Source: Pseudomonadota bacterium
GTDB lineage: Bacteria; Pseudomonadota; Gammaproteobacteria; Burkholderiales; Thiobacillaceae
NCBI GenBank assembly: GCA_021820845.1
Contig: JAKADC010000001.1
Span: 1 to 64,000 of the forward strand
DNA length: 64,000 nucleotides
Direction: 5' to 3'
Shown here: one piece after another, positions 13,249 through 22,227 of the stretch
How positions within the stretch are numbered: the first letter of the stretch is position 1
Layout of the letters: every line of letters starts with the position of its first letter
Program-made: the position numbers and the translations under genes
Notes under the pieces: model-generated
Seen by the model: only the letters and a program-made list of their open reading frames with translations
What the model was told of the DNA's origin: nothing
Database searches by the model: none

Positions 13249-13844
13249 GCAAGCTCGTCATCGCCTCCGGCAACGCCGGCAAGCTGCGCGAGATCGCGCG
13301 CATCCTCGCCCCGCTCGAAATCGAAGCGGTGCCGCAGTCCGAGTTCAGCGTTCCCGACTGCCCCGAGCCGCACGTCACCTTCGTCGAGAACTGCCTCGCC
13401 AAGGCGCGTCACGCCAGCGCCCACAGCGGCCTGCCCGCGCTGGCGGACGATTCGGGCATCTGCGTCGAGGCCCTCGACGGCGCGCCGGGCGTCTATTCCG
13501 CGCGCTACGCGGGCGAGCCGAAATCGGACGCGCGCAACAACGAGAAGCTCGTCGCCGCACTGAAGGGCGTGGCCAACCGCCGCGCGCACTACACCTGCGT
13601 CATGGTCTACGTGCGCCATCCCGACGACCCCGAGCCGGTAATCGCCGAGGGCCGCTGGTACGGCGAGATCATCGACACGCCGCGCGGCCATAACGGCTTC
13701 GGCTACGATCCCTATTTCCTCGACACCGAGTTCGGCAAGACCGGCGCCGAGCTCGACGAGGACACCAAGAACGCCGTCAGCCATCGCGGCCAGGCGCTGC
13801 GCGATCTGGTCGATAAACTGAAGCGGCTCCGGCGGCTTGGCTGA
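13245..13844 (+). CDS. rdgB: RdgB/HAM1 family non-canonical purine NTP pyrophosphatase
   Basis: [55 protein letters not shown]. Confidence 0.95.
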   Translation: MSKLVIASGNAGKLREIARILAPLEIEAVPQSEFSVPDCPEPHVTFVENCLAKARHASAHSGLPALADDSGICVEALDGAPGVYSARYAGEPKSDARNNEKLVAALKGVANRRAHYTCVMVYVRHPDDPEPVIAEGRWYGEIIDTPRGHNGFGYDPYFLDTEFGKTGAELDEDTKNAVSHRGQALRDLVDKLKRLRRLG

Positions 13845-15015
13845 GGCAGTCATCCGCTTCGGCGGTCGCGGCCTCGACGTCCCGCCGCCGCTGTCGCTCT
13901 ACGTCCACCTGCCGTGGTGCGTGAAGAAGTGCCCGTACTGCGATTTCAATTCGCATGCCGCGCAGCGCATCCCCGAAGCCGCCTACATCGACGCGCTGCT
14001 CGCCGACCTGGAGCGCGCGCTGCCCGACATCCGGGGACGCAAAGTCCACACGGTGTTTTTCGGCGGCGGCACGCCCAGCCTGTTTTCGGCGGAGGGGATC
14101 GACCGCATCCTGGCCGGCGTGCGCGCGTTGACCTCGCTCGCGCCCGGCGCGGAAATCACGCTGGAAGCCAACCCCGGCACGGTCGAGGCGGCCCGGTTCG
14201 CCGGCTTTCGCGAAGCCGGCGTGACGCGCGTTTCGCTCGGCATCCAGAGCTTCAATTCGCGCCACCTGCAGGCGCTCGGCCGCATCCACGACGACGGCGA
14301 AGCGCGCCGCGCCGCCGAACTCGCCGCCACGCACTTCGAAACCTTCAACCTCGACCTGATGTTCGCCCTGCCTGGGCAGACGCTGGCCGAGGCGCTGGCC
14401 GACATCGACACCGCGCTGACTTTTCAGCCGCCGCATCTGTCGGCCTACCACCTGACGCTGGAACCCAACACGCCCTTCGGCCACACCGCACCGGCGAATC
14501 TGCCCGACGACGACCTCGCCGCCGACATGCAACTGGCGATCGAAGCGCGGCTGGGCGAGGCCGGCATGCAGCACTACGAAACCTCGGCGTACGCGCGGCC
14601 CGGCCATGCCAGCCGCCACAACCTCAATTACTGGCAGTTCGGCGACTACCTCGGCATCGGCTCCGGCGCGCACAGCAAGCTGTCGTTCCACGACCGCATC
14701 GTGCGCCAGATGCGGACCAAGCATCCGCAGCAATACATGGATGCGGTGAAGCAGGGCACGCATGTCGCCGACACGCGCATCCTCTCGCGTCACGACCTGC
14801 CGTTCGAATTCGTGATGAACGCCTTGCGCCTCAACGAGGGCGTGCCGGCGGCACTGTTCGAGGAACGCACCGGCCTGCCGCTGAGCGTCTGCGCGTCGGC
14901 GCTCGAACGGGCGCGTGAGCGCGGCCTGCTGGAAACCGATTTCACCCGCCTCGAGCCGACGCAGCGGGGCCAGCGCTTCCTGAACGACTTGCTGGAACTC
15001 TTCTTGCCGGAATGA
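13837..15015 (+). CDS. hemW: Radical SAM family heme chaperone HemW
   Basis: LYVHLPWCVKKCPYCDFNSH, FFGGGTPSLF, GIGSGAHSKL; TTG start overlapping rdgB. Confidence 0.93.
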   Translation: MAEAVIRFGGRGLDVPPPLSLYVHLPWCVKKCPYCDFNSHAAQRIPEAAYIDALLADLERALPDIRGRKVHTVFFGGGTPSLFSAEGIDRILAGVRALTSLAPGAEITLEANPGTVEAARFAGFREAGVTRVSLGIQSFNSRHLQALGRIHDDGEARRAAELAATHFETFNLDLMFALPGQTLAEALADIDTALTFQPPHLSAYHLTLEPNTPFGHTAPANLPDDDLAADMQLAIEARLGEAGMQHYETSAYARPGHASRHNLNYWQFGDYLGIGSGAHSKLSFHDRIVRQMRTKHPQQYMDAVKQGTHVADTRILSRHDLPFEFVMNALRLNEGVPAALFEERTGLPLSVCASALERARERGLLETDFTRLEPTQRGQRFLNDLLELFLPE

Positions 15016-15156
15016 TCCGCGACCGCGATCGCCGTCACGACCGGCGGCTAAGCTGAAAGCCCGTTGCCGGTGAAGCCGCGATCGCGCGCGGTTGTGACTG
15101 GCGCCGGCGACGCGGTATGCTTTCGAACCGTCCTGCCCCCGACCCCGGAGACGCTT

Positions 15157-15945
15157 ATGAAAACTGCAGTTGCCTTGTCGTTGTTCCTCTTCAGTTCGTC
15201 CGCCCTTGCCGCCGTGGTCGTCAAGGACGTCACCTACAAGGCGGGCGACACCGCCATGAAGGGATTCCTGGCGTATGACGATGCGGCCAAGGCCAGGCGG
15301 GCCGGCGTGCTGGTCGTGCCCGAGTGGTGGGGCGCCAACGCGTATGCCCGCAAGCGCGCGCACATGCTGGCAAGCGAAGGCTACGTCGCGCTCGTCGTCG
15401 ATATGTACGGCAACGGCCGGACGACCGACGATCCCAAGGTGGCGGGCGCGCTGTCGGAGGGCGTGAACAAGAATCCGGCCCAGCGGCTGGCGCGTTTCCG
15501 CGCGGCAGAAAGTTTTCTCGCTGCGCAGCCCAACGTCAAAAAAGGCGAGATCGCCGCGCTTGGCTACTGCTTCGGCGGGGGCGTGGTGCTCAACATGGCA
15601 CGTGCGGGCGAGCCGCTCAAGGCGGTGATCACCTACCACGGCGTGCTGGCCACCGACACGCCGGCGAAGCCGGGGGACATCAAGGCGAAGCTCGCCATCT
15701 TCCACGGCGAAGCCGATCCCATCGTGCCGGCGGCGCAGCTCGCGGCGTTCAAGGCCGAGATGGACAACGCCCAGGTCGATTACATGCTGGTGACCTATCC
15801 CGGCGCCAAGCATGCCTTCACCAACCGCGAAGCCGACAGCTACGCGGCCGAGTACGGCCTGCCGGTCAAATACGACCCGGCGGCCGACAAGGATTCCTGG
15901 ACACGGACGCTCGAGTTCCTGCGGGCGACGCTCGACAATGACTGA
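15157..15945 (+). CDS. Dienelactone hydrolase family protein, secreted
   Basis: N-terminal signal peptide (MKTAVALSLFLFSSSALA); GYCFGGGVVLNMA nucleophile elbow; GAKHAFTN. Confidence 0.88.
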   Translation: MKTAVALSLFLFSSSALAAVVVKDVTYKAGDTAMKGFLAYDDAAKARRAGVLVVPEWWGANAYARKRAHMLASEGYVALVVDMYGNGRTTDDPKVAGALSEGVNKNPAQRLARFRAAESFLAAQPNVKKGEIAALGYCFGGGVVLNMARAGEPLKAVITYHGVLATDTPAKPGDIKAKLAIFHGEADPIVPAAQLAAFKAEMDNAQVDYMLVTYPGAKHAFTNREADSYAAEYGLPVKYDPAADKDSWTRTLEFLRATLDND

Positions 15946-16585
15946 CGCCTGCGATCACGACGACTGCCATGCGCCGCCCGGCCCCGGCAGCCTCGGCATT
16001 CCGCAGGTCGGGCCATTCGACCCCGCCGCGTTCGAACGCGCGGTGAACGACATGCTCGTGGCCTGCGGTGTGGCGCCCGATTCGGTGCATACCGGACGCA
16101 CCGCGCAGCGGGTGCGCGAGCTGTGGCAGCGCCGCCTGCTCGGCGGCTATGCGATCTCGCCCGCCGAGGCGCTGGGCGAGGGCTTTGCCGATGCGCGCGA
16201 CGACATGGTGGTGGTGCGCGGGATCGCGGTGCACGGCGTGTGCCCGCACCACCTCGTGCCGTTCCGCGGCGTCGCCCACGTCGCCTACATCCCCGGCGGG
16301 CGATTGCACGGCTTCGGGCGCATCGCGCGCATGGTCGACGCGATCGGGCACCGCTTCACGTACCAGGAGTGGATGACGCGCGACATCGCTGAAGCACTGG
16401 TGACGCACGGGCACGCCCGGGGCGCCGCATGCATCGTCGAAGCCGAGCAGTTGTGCCTGCTCCTGGGCGAGGACCGGCGCGGCGACGAGCGCGTGGTCAC
16501 GCAGGCCTTCACGGGCTGCTTCAGGACGAGCGACCAGCAGCGGAACGAATTTCTGCGTGCCGTGGCGCAATCCGATTTGCGCTGA
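15938..16585 (+). CDS. GTP cyclohydrolase I (FolE) family protein, divergent
   Basis: HGVCPHHLVPFRGVAHVAYIPGGRLHGFGRIARMVD, CIVEAEQLCLLLGED, FRTSDQQRNEFL. Confidence 0.85.
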   Translation: MTDACDHDDCHAPPGPGSLGIPQVGPFDPAAFERAVNDMLVACGVAPDSVHTGRTAQRVRELWQRRLLGGYAISPAEALGEGFADARDDMVVVRGIAVHGVCPHHLVPFRGVAHVAYIPGGRLHGFGRIARMVDAIGHRFTYQEWMTRDIAEALVTHGHARGAACIVEAEQLCLLLGEDRRGDERVVTQAFTGCFRTSDQQRNEFLRAVAQSDLR

Positions 16586-16692
16586 GGGTGGGATGCGCGG
16601 GCCGGGCAGCTCCGGCTGCGCCGGGGTGCGCCGATGGGGAAGGGTGCGGCCAGAAACCGGACGCACTCCCGTGCTGAGGTAAGTTTCAGGGC

Positions 16693-16720
16693 TTGACACA
16701 TACCAACCGGTATGTATGAT
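16693..16720 (+). promoter_or_regulatory. Promoter with embedded TetR-type operator for the downstream tetR-family gene
   Basis: -35 TTGACA (16693-16698), 16-bp spacer, -10 TATGAT (16715-16720); perfect inverted repeat ACATACC-aacc-GGTATGT at 16698-16715. Confidence 0.75.
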
Positions 16721-16726
16721 TCGGCC

Positions 16727-17332
16727 ATGAACGTCACAGGCAAAACCCCCGACCGCACCCGGCAAAGACTGCTGGAGGCCGCGTTCGCAGAAATCCATCG
16801 CAACGGCTTCCAGGCGGCGTCCATCACGCAGATTCTGGCGGACACCGGACTCACCAAAGGCGCGCTGTACCACCATTTCCCGGACAAGAAGGCGCTTGGC
16901 CTGGCCGTCGTCGACGAGATGATCCGGCCTGCGATCGCCGCAATGATGTTCACGCCGCTGGCGGACACGCGGCAACCTTTGGCCGCGTTGCAGGCGCTGC
17001 TCGCTGCCAAGGCGGCGGAGACGGACCCCGAGGTCCTCACCCTGGGCTGCCCGCTCAACAACCTGATCCAGGAGATGAGTCCGGTCGACGAGAGCTTCCG
17101 CCTGCGGCTGAACGCCGTCTTCCAGGCCTGGGTCGAAGTGGTGGCCACGGCACTCGAGCGCGGCAAGGCGAGCGGCGAGGTGCGCACCGACATCGACGCG
17201 GCAGCCGCGGGGTTCTTCATCGTGTCGGCGCTCGAAGGCTGCGTCGGCATGAGCAAGAACACGCAATCCGTCGCGGCCTACCGCAGCTGCCTGGCGCAGC
17301 TCGGCAGTTTTCTGGACACGCTGAAACGCTGA
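16727..17332 (+). CDS. TetR/AcrR family transcriptional regulator
   Basis: TRQRLLEAAFAEIHRNGFQAASITQILADTGLTKGALYHHFPDKKALGLAVV HTH. Confidence 0.93.
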   Translation: MNVTGKTPDRTRQRLLEAAFAEIHRNGFQAASITQILADTGLTKGALYHHFPDKKALGLAVVDEMIRPAIAAMMFTPLADTRQPLAALQALLAAKAAETDPEVLTLGCPLNNLIQEMSPVDESFRLRLNAVFQAWVEVVATALERGKASGEVRTDIDAAAAGFFIVSALEGCVGMSKNTQSVAAYRSCLAQLGSFLDTLKR

Positions 17333-17394
17333 GGAAACACCATGCATCCAGTCAGCGAGGCCATCGCGGCCGGACGCTTCGCAGAGGAGGCACG

Positions 17395-17865
17395 ATGAAG
17401 GACGAATTGCGGCGTCCCCGCACCCTGATCCTGCCGCCCGCACCCTATGCCGCGGCGATATTCGCCGGCTGGTGGCTGGACCGCACGCAACGCCCGCTGC
17501 CGCTGGATCTCGGCACGGCGACGCGCCCGCTGGGCTGGCTCGCGGTCGCCGCCGGGCTGGCGCTTTTCGCGTGGACCGTGCGGACTTTCGCGCGGCACCG
17601 CACGACGGTCAATCCCTATGGAGGCGCATCCAGCCTCTGCACGAGCGGCCCGTTCCGCTTCAGCCGCAACCCGATCTATCTCGGCGACTGGTTCCTTCTC
17701 GCCGGCGTGACGCTCCTGCTCGGCACGTTCTGGCCGCTCGCGTTCGCACCGCTCATCTGGATCATGATTCGCTTCGGCGTGATCCGGCACGAAGAAGCCC
17801 ACCTCGAAGCGAAATTCGGCGACGCCTACCGCGACTACAAGACCCGCGTCCGGCGTTGGATCTAA
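17395..17865 (+). CDS. Isoprenylcysteine carboxyl methyltransferase / PEMT-like membrane methyltransferase
   Basis: Multiple TM segments; SGPFRFSRNPIYLGDW; RHEEAHLEAKFGDAYRDYKTRVRRWI. Confidence 0.87.
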   Translation: MKDELRRPRTLILPPAPYAAAIFAGWWLDRTQRPLPLDLGTATRPLGWLAVAAGLALFAWTVRTFARHRTTVNPYGGASSLCTSGPFRFSRNPIYLGDWFLLAGVTLLLGTFWPLAFAPLIWIMIRFGVIRHEEAHLEAKFGDAYRDYKTRVRRWI

Positions 17866-17883
17866 ACGCAACTGGAGTCCTTC

Positions 17884-18417
17884 ATGAGCATTCTGCAGAC
17901 CGTCAAGCCCGAGGCCGCAACCGGCGAAGTCGCCGAAATCTACGCGCAGATTCAAAAAGCCTGGGGACACGTGCCAGCCGCGATCCAGGTGTTCAGCGCC
18001 AACCCTTTCCTGCTGAGGCACCAGTGGGAGTACTACGGCAGCGTCATGCAGCATCCGACGCTTTCGCTGGCGCTGACGGCGTGCATCCGGATGCTGGTGT
18101 CGCAGGCCGGCCATTGCGACTACTGCATCGACATGAACGCTGGCTTGCTGATCAACGCGGCCGGGTGGACGCCGGAGCAGGTCGCCGCCACCCGCGCCGA
18201 CTTCAACGCCAGCCCCCTGAGCGCGGCAGAGAAGACGCTGCTGGCCCTCGTGCTGAAGGCGACGCGCGATTCCAGCACCGTGACCGAGGCGGATCTGCGG
18301 GGCGCCCGCGCCGCCGGCTGGTCGGACGGCGACATCCTGGACGCCGTCAATCACGGTGCGCGCATGGTTGCGGGCGACATCGTCATCAACGGCTTCAAGG
18401 TCGAACGCGATTTCTGA
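17884..18417 (+). CDS. Carboxymuconolactone decarboxylase / AhpD-like alkylhydroperoxidase family protein
   Basis: CxxC-type motif GHCDYCIDMNAG, family fold pattern. Confidence 0.85.
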   Translation: MSILQTVKPEAATGEVAEIYAQIQKAWGHVPAAIQVFSANPFLLRHQWEYYGSVMQHPTLSLALTACIRMLVSQAGHCDYCIDMNAGLLINAAGWTPEQVAATRADFNASPLSAAEKTLLALVLKATRDSSTVTEADLRGARAAGWSDGDILDAVNHGARMVAGDIVINGFKVERDF

Positions 18418-18697
18418 GGCGTCGGCCGGCGCCCAGGCGCGCCGGCCTGCACGGACCGTGCCGCTGGCGTAGGGGGCAGGGACACCCGGGCGGAGGATTC
18501 CCCGCTGGCTAACGTCAACTCCGAACGAAAAGCCTTACCCAAGCCCGTGCTCATCCAAGGATTGGTGGGCGTGCGGGACCGGCGCCGCCGCTTCGTTAAC
18601 GGCCGATTTCGGACGCTTTTCTGGATGTTGTTTATCCGGCGGGCTACGGACTTTATTTTGACTTCGGCGGGAACAAGGCACACCATGGCCCGCCAAT

Positions 18698-19798
18698 ATG
18701 AATAAAGTTGACGATTCTTTACAATCCGCGCGCCTTGAATTGGGGCAATCCCACATCAGGGTATTCGTCGCGTTGCCCATCCTGATCGGCTGGTACCTGT
18801 TCTGGAATCAGCACTCGCCGAGCACCGAAGCAAAGACCGGCCTGACAGGCCTGGTTGTGTTCTATGCCTTCTCGCTGTTGCAATGGGCTCACGTGAAACG
18901 CTATCCGGGCGTCTACCCCCTGCGCCGGGTCGTGACGATCACGATGGACCAGATGGGCTGCTTCATGGCAATGCTGCTCACCCGGGAGTTGGGTGCGGTC
19001 GTCGTTTTTTTGAATCTTTGGATATCGCTCGGCAACGGGATCCGCTTCGGCGTGAAATGGATGGCCCTGTCCGCAGCCCTCGCGAATATCGGTCTGATCG
19101 TCCTGAGCATGATGTCGGATTACTGGAGCCGTTATCCCATCTGGCTTACGAGCCTCTTGTTGCTGAACACGGCGATTCCGGCCTACATGGCGACCCTGAT
19201 CCGGGGCTTTCACCACGGTCGGGCCCGGCTCGCCGAGTACGCCGACCACATGGAAAAAATGGCGTTGAAGGATGCGCTCACCGGTTTGCCGAACCGGTCG
19301 GCGCTGTTCGAGGCGTTCGAGCGGGCCGTTTCCTTTGCCCAGCGAGAGAACTCGGCCATCGCCGTCCTGTACTTCGATCTCGATGGATTCAAGGGGGTCA
19401 ACGATACGCTTGGCCACGCGCAGGGCGACATGCTGCTCAAGGAGACGGCAATTCGCGTGGGCTCGGTCCTGAGAAGCGGGGAGGTGCTGGCCCGGTTCGG
19501 CGGCGATGAGTTCGTCGCGCTGCTGCAGGTGCGCGACTCGGGTAAACAGGCCCGCAGGGTTGCGGAGCGGATTCGGGAAACCGTCGCTTCCATCGAGTCC
19601 ATCGACGGCAACCGGGTCGAGATCACCGCCTCGGTCGGGATCGTGGTCGTGGATGGTCAGGATGCGGCCCGGATGGGAGCCGAACGGATCGTGCACGAAG
19701 CCGACCTGAACATGTATGCGGCCAAGAAGGACGGCAAGAACCAGATCGTGCTGACCGCGTTGTCGAACGACATCACCCTGGGTGCGCGGCGGGCTTAG
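18698..19798 (+). CDS. Membrane-anchored GGDEF diguanylate cyclase
   Basis: Five or six N-terminal TM segments; DALTGLPNRSALFE; RFGGDEFVALL. Confidence 0.92.
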   Translation: MNKVDDSLQSARLELGQSHIRVFVALPILIGWYLFWNQHSPSTEAKTGLTGLVVFYAFSLLQWAHVKRYPGVYPLRRVVTITMDQMGCFMAMLLTRELGAVVVFLNLWISLGNGIRFGVKWMALSAALANIGLIVLSMMSDYWSRYPIWLTSLLLLNTAIPAYMATLIRGFHHGRARLAEYADHMEKMALKDALTGLPNRSALFEAFERAVSFAQRENSAIAVLYFDLDGFKGVNDTLGHAQGDMLLKETAIRVGSVLRSGEVLARFGGDEFVALLQVRDSGKQARRVAERIRETVASIESIDGNRVEITASVGIVVVDGQDAARMGAERIVHEADLNMYAAKKDGKNQIVLTALSNDITLGARRA

Positions 19799-20643
19799 GC
19801 CCGCCCCGGCGAAGCGCTTCCTGCGCGAGGAAGCGCTTCGCCGGCCAGGCCGAGCACCGCGCGCGCATTGCGCGTGGTCGCCTCGGCCACTTCTTCCACG
19901 CTGATGCCGCGCAATTCGGCGAGTACCTGCGCGACGCGCGGCAATTCGCCCGGCGCGTTGCGGCCGCGCCCGATCCACGCGGGCGGAATGTCGGGGCTGT
20001 CGGTTTCCAGCACGATGGCTTCCAGCGGCAGCCCGGTTGCCAGCCGCCGCAGGTTATTGGCGCGCGGCCAGGTGAAGGCGCCGCCGAAACCCAGCTTGAA
20101 TCCCAGCCTGACGAATTCGGTCGCCTGTTGAGGGCTGCCGTTGAAGGCGTGGGCGATGCCGCCGCGCATCCCGATCCTGCGCAGGTGCTTCAGCAACTGA
20201 TCGTTGGCCTTGCGGCAATGCAGCAGCACCGGCAGGTCGAATTCCTGCGCGATCTTCAGTTGTTCGACGAGAAAGAATTCCTGCGTGGCGGGGTCGAGGT
20301 CCTTGACGAACAGGTCGAGGCCGATCTCGCCGATGGCGACCGGCCGCTGCGCCGCGATCTGCGCGCGCAGGTCGGCGAGGTGCTCGGGGCGGTGCACATG
20401 GATGTACATCGGGTGCAGGCCCCACGCCGGCAGGCAGCCGGGATAGCGCGCGCAGGTGGCGGCCACGGCTGCGAAGTTGTCGCGGCTGACGGCCGGGACG
20501 ACCTGTATGCCGACGCCGCCGGCGATCGCGCGTGCGTATTCGGCGTCGCGGTCGGCGTCGAACTCGGCCGCGTCGAGATGGCAGTGGGTGTCGATAAAAA
20601 ACGGCGCCCCTGAAGACGCCGTTTCGCTTGCCGAGGCCATCAA
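19795..20643 (-). CDS. tatD: TatD family DNase
   Basis: FIDTHCHLDAAEFD, GEIGLDLF, LLHCRKA, LETDSPDIPP. Confidence 0.92.
   Translation of the reverse strand: MMASASETASSGAPFFIDTHCHLDAAEFDADRDAEYARAIAGGVGIQVVPAVSRDNFAAVAATCARYPGCLPAWGLHPMYIHVHRPEHLADLRAQIAAQRPVAIGEIGLDLFVKDLDPATQEFFLVEQLKIAQEFDLPVLLHCRKANDQLLKHLRRIGMRGGIAHAFNGSPQQATEFVRLGFKLGFGGAFTWPRANNLRRLATGLPLEAIVLETDSPDIPPAWIGRGRNAPGELPRVAQVLAELRGISVEEVAEATTRNARAVLGLAGEALPRAGSASPGRA
19806..19844. repeat. Perfect 17-bp inverted repeat with 5-nt loop
   Basis: CCGGCGAAGCGCTTCCT-gcgcg-AGGAAGCGCTTCGCCGG, within the 3' end of tatD, 8 bp past the convergent GGDEF gene stop. Confidence 0.95.
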
Positions 20644-20646
20644 GGC

Positions 20647-21312
20647 TCAGTCGTTGCTGGCGAAGCCCAGCAGTTGCAGCAGGCTGGTGAACAGGTTGAA
20701 AATCGCGACGAACAGCGTCACCGTCGCCATGATGTAGTTGGTCTCGCCGCCGTGGATGATGTTGCTGGTCTCGTACAGGATGAGGCCGGACATCAGCAGC
20801 ACGAACATCGCCGACACCGCCAGCGACAGGCCGGGCATATGGAAGAAGATCGCGCCCAGGCCCGCGAGGAAGGCGACCAGGATGCCGACCATGAGGAAGC
20901 CGCCCATGAAGCTGAAGTCCTTGCGGGTGGTCATCACGTAGGCCGACAGGCCGAGGAAGATCGCGGCGGTGCCGCCCATCGCCATCATCACCACCTGGCC
21001 GCCATTGGGCAGCGCGAGATACGCGCTGACGATCGGCCCGAGCGTATAGCCCATGAAGCCGGTGAGGCCGAACACGAAGGCGATGCCGAGCCCGCTGTCG
21101 CGGAATTTGGTGGTCAGGAACAGCAGGCCGTAATAGCCGACCAGGGTGAGGATGATGCCGGGATGCGGCAGGTGCAGCGCCATCGCCGCGCCTGCCGTCA
21201 ACGCGGAAAACGCCAGCGTCATCGACAGCAGCATGTAGGTGTTGCGCACGACCTTGTTGGCGGACAGCGCGGCAGACTGGCTGCGGCCCAGGGTGGTGAC
21301 TTGTTGGTTCAT
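20647..21312 (-). CDS. Bax inhibitor-1/YccA family membrane protein
   Basis: Seven TM pattern; NKVVRNTYMLLSMTLAFSALTAG; C-terminal LFTSLLQLLGF. Confidence 0.92.
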   Translation of the reverse strand: MNQQVTTLGRSQSAALSANKVVRNTYMLLSMTLAFSALTAGAAMALHLPHPGIILTLVGYYGLLFLTTKFRDSGLGIAFVFGLTGFMGYTLGPIVSAYLALPNGGQVVMMAMGGTAAIFLGLSAYVMTTRKDFSFMGGFLMVGILVAFLAGLGAIFFHMPGLSLAVSAMFVLLMSGLILYETSNIIHGGETNYIMATVTLFVAIFNLFTSLLQLLGFASND

Positions 21313-21471
21313 TTAACCTCCGCGAACTTATTCAAAACAAGGTAACAACTCAGAGTCGACCTGATTGGTACGAGTTCCCGGGCGTGCCCGGGATCAAGGG
21401 TGAGCATACCGTGATGCGGGGCAGGTTGCCACCCGCGACCTTGCACGCCAGGGTTTTCGGGGCAGTGCGCG

Positions 21472-22227
21472 CTATTCGCCCGGTTTCATGCCGCGCTGCA
21501 GCATGTTCAGCAGGTCGCCCGGCGGAAAGACGATGGTGTTCGTCTTGTCGTTCGCGATGTCGGAGACCGTCTGCAGATAGCGCAGCAGCATGGCCTGCGG
21601 CCTTGCGGAGAGGACGTCCGCGGCCGCCAGCAGCTTCTCGGAAGCCTGCAGTTCGCCTTCGGCATGGATCACCTTGGCGCGCCGCTCGCGTTCGGCCTCG
21701 GCCTGGCGGGCGATGGCGCGCACCATCGTTTCGTCGATGTCGACGTGCTTGATCTCGACGTTCGAGACCTTGATGCCCCAGGCGTCGGTCTGCGTATCCA
21801 GCAATTGCTGGATGTCCTGGTTCAGGCGTTCGCGCTCGGCCAGCATTTCGTCGAGTTCATGCTTGCCCAGCACCGCGCGCAAGGTGGTCTGCGCCAGCTG
21901 GCTGGTGGCGTTCATGAAATCCTCCACCTGCAGGATGCATTTGGCCGGGTCGATGACGCGGAAATACACGACCGCGTTGACCTTCACCGAGACGTTGTCG
22001 CGCGAGATCACGTCCTGGCTCGGCACGTCGAACACCATCGTCCGCAGGTCCACCCGCGCCATCTGCTGGATGCCGGGCAGGACGACGACCAGGCCCGGCC
22101 CCTTCACCCGCCAGAAGCGCCCGAGCATGAACACCACACCGCGCTCGTATTCGCGCAGGATGCGCAGGCTCGATACGGCCAGCACGATGACCACAAACAC
22201 GATGGTGATGCCGCTGAATTCAAACAT
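21472..22227 (-). CDS. SPFH/stomatin family (slipin) protein
   Basis: REYERGVVFMLGRFWRVKGPGLVVVLPGIQQMARVDLR; AERERRAKVIHAEGELQASEKL. Confidence 0.93.
   Translation of the reverse strand: MFEFSGITIVFVVIVLAVSSLRILREYERGVVFMLGRFWRVKGPGLVVVLPGIQQMARVDLRTMVFDVPSQDVISRDNVSVKVNAVVYFRVIDPAKCILQVEDFMNATSQLAQTTLRAVLGKHELDEMLAERERLNQDIQQLLDTQTDAWGIKVSNVEIKHVDIDETMVRAIARQAEAERERRAKVIHAEGELQASEKLLAAADVLSARPQAMLLRYLQTVSDIANDKTNTIVFPPGDLLNMLQRGMKPGE

Noticed and set aside
13777-15813. 678-aa minus-strand ORF opposite hemW and the hydrolase
   Set aside because: Crosses gene boundaries of motif-supported plus-strand genes; shadow frame.
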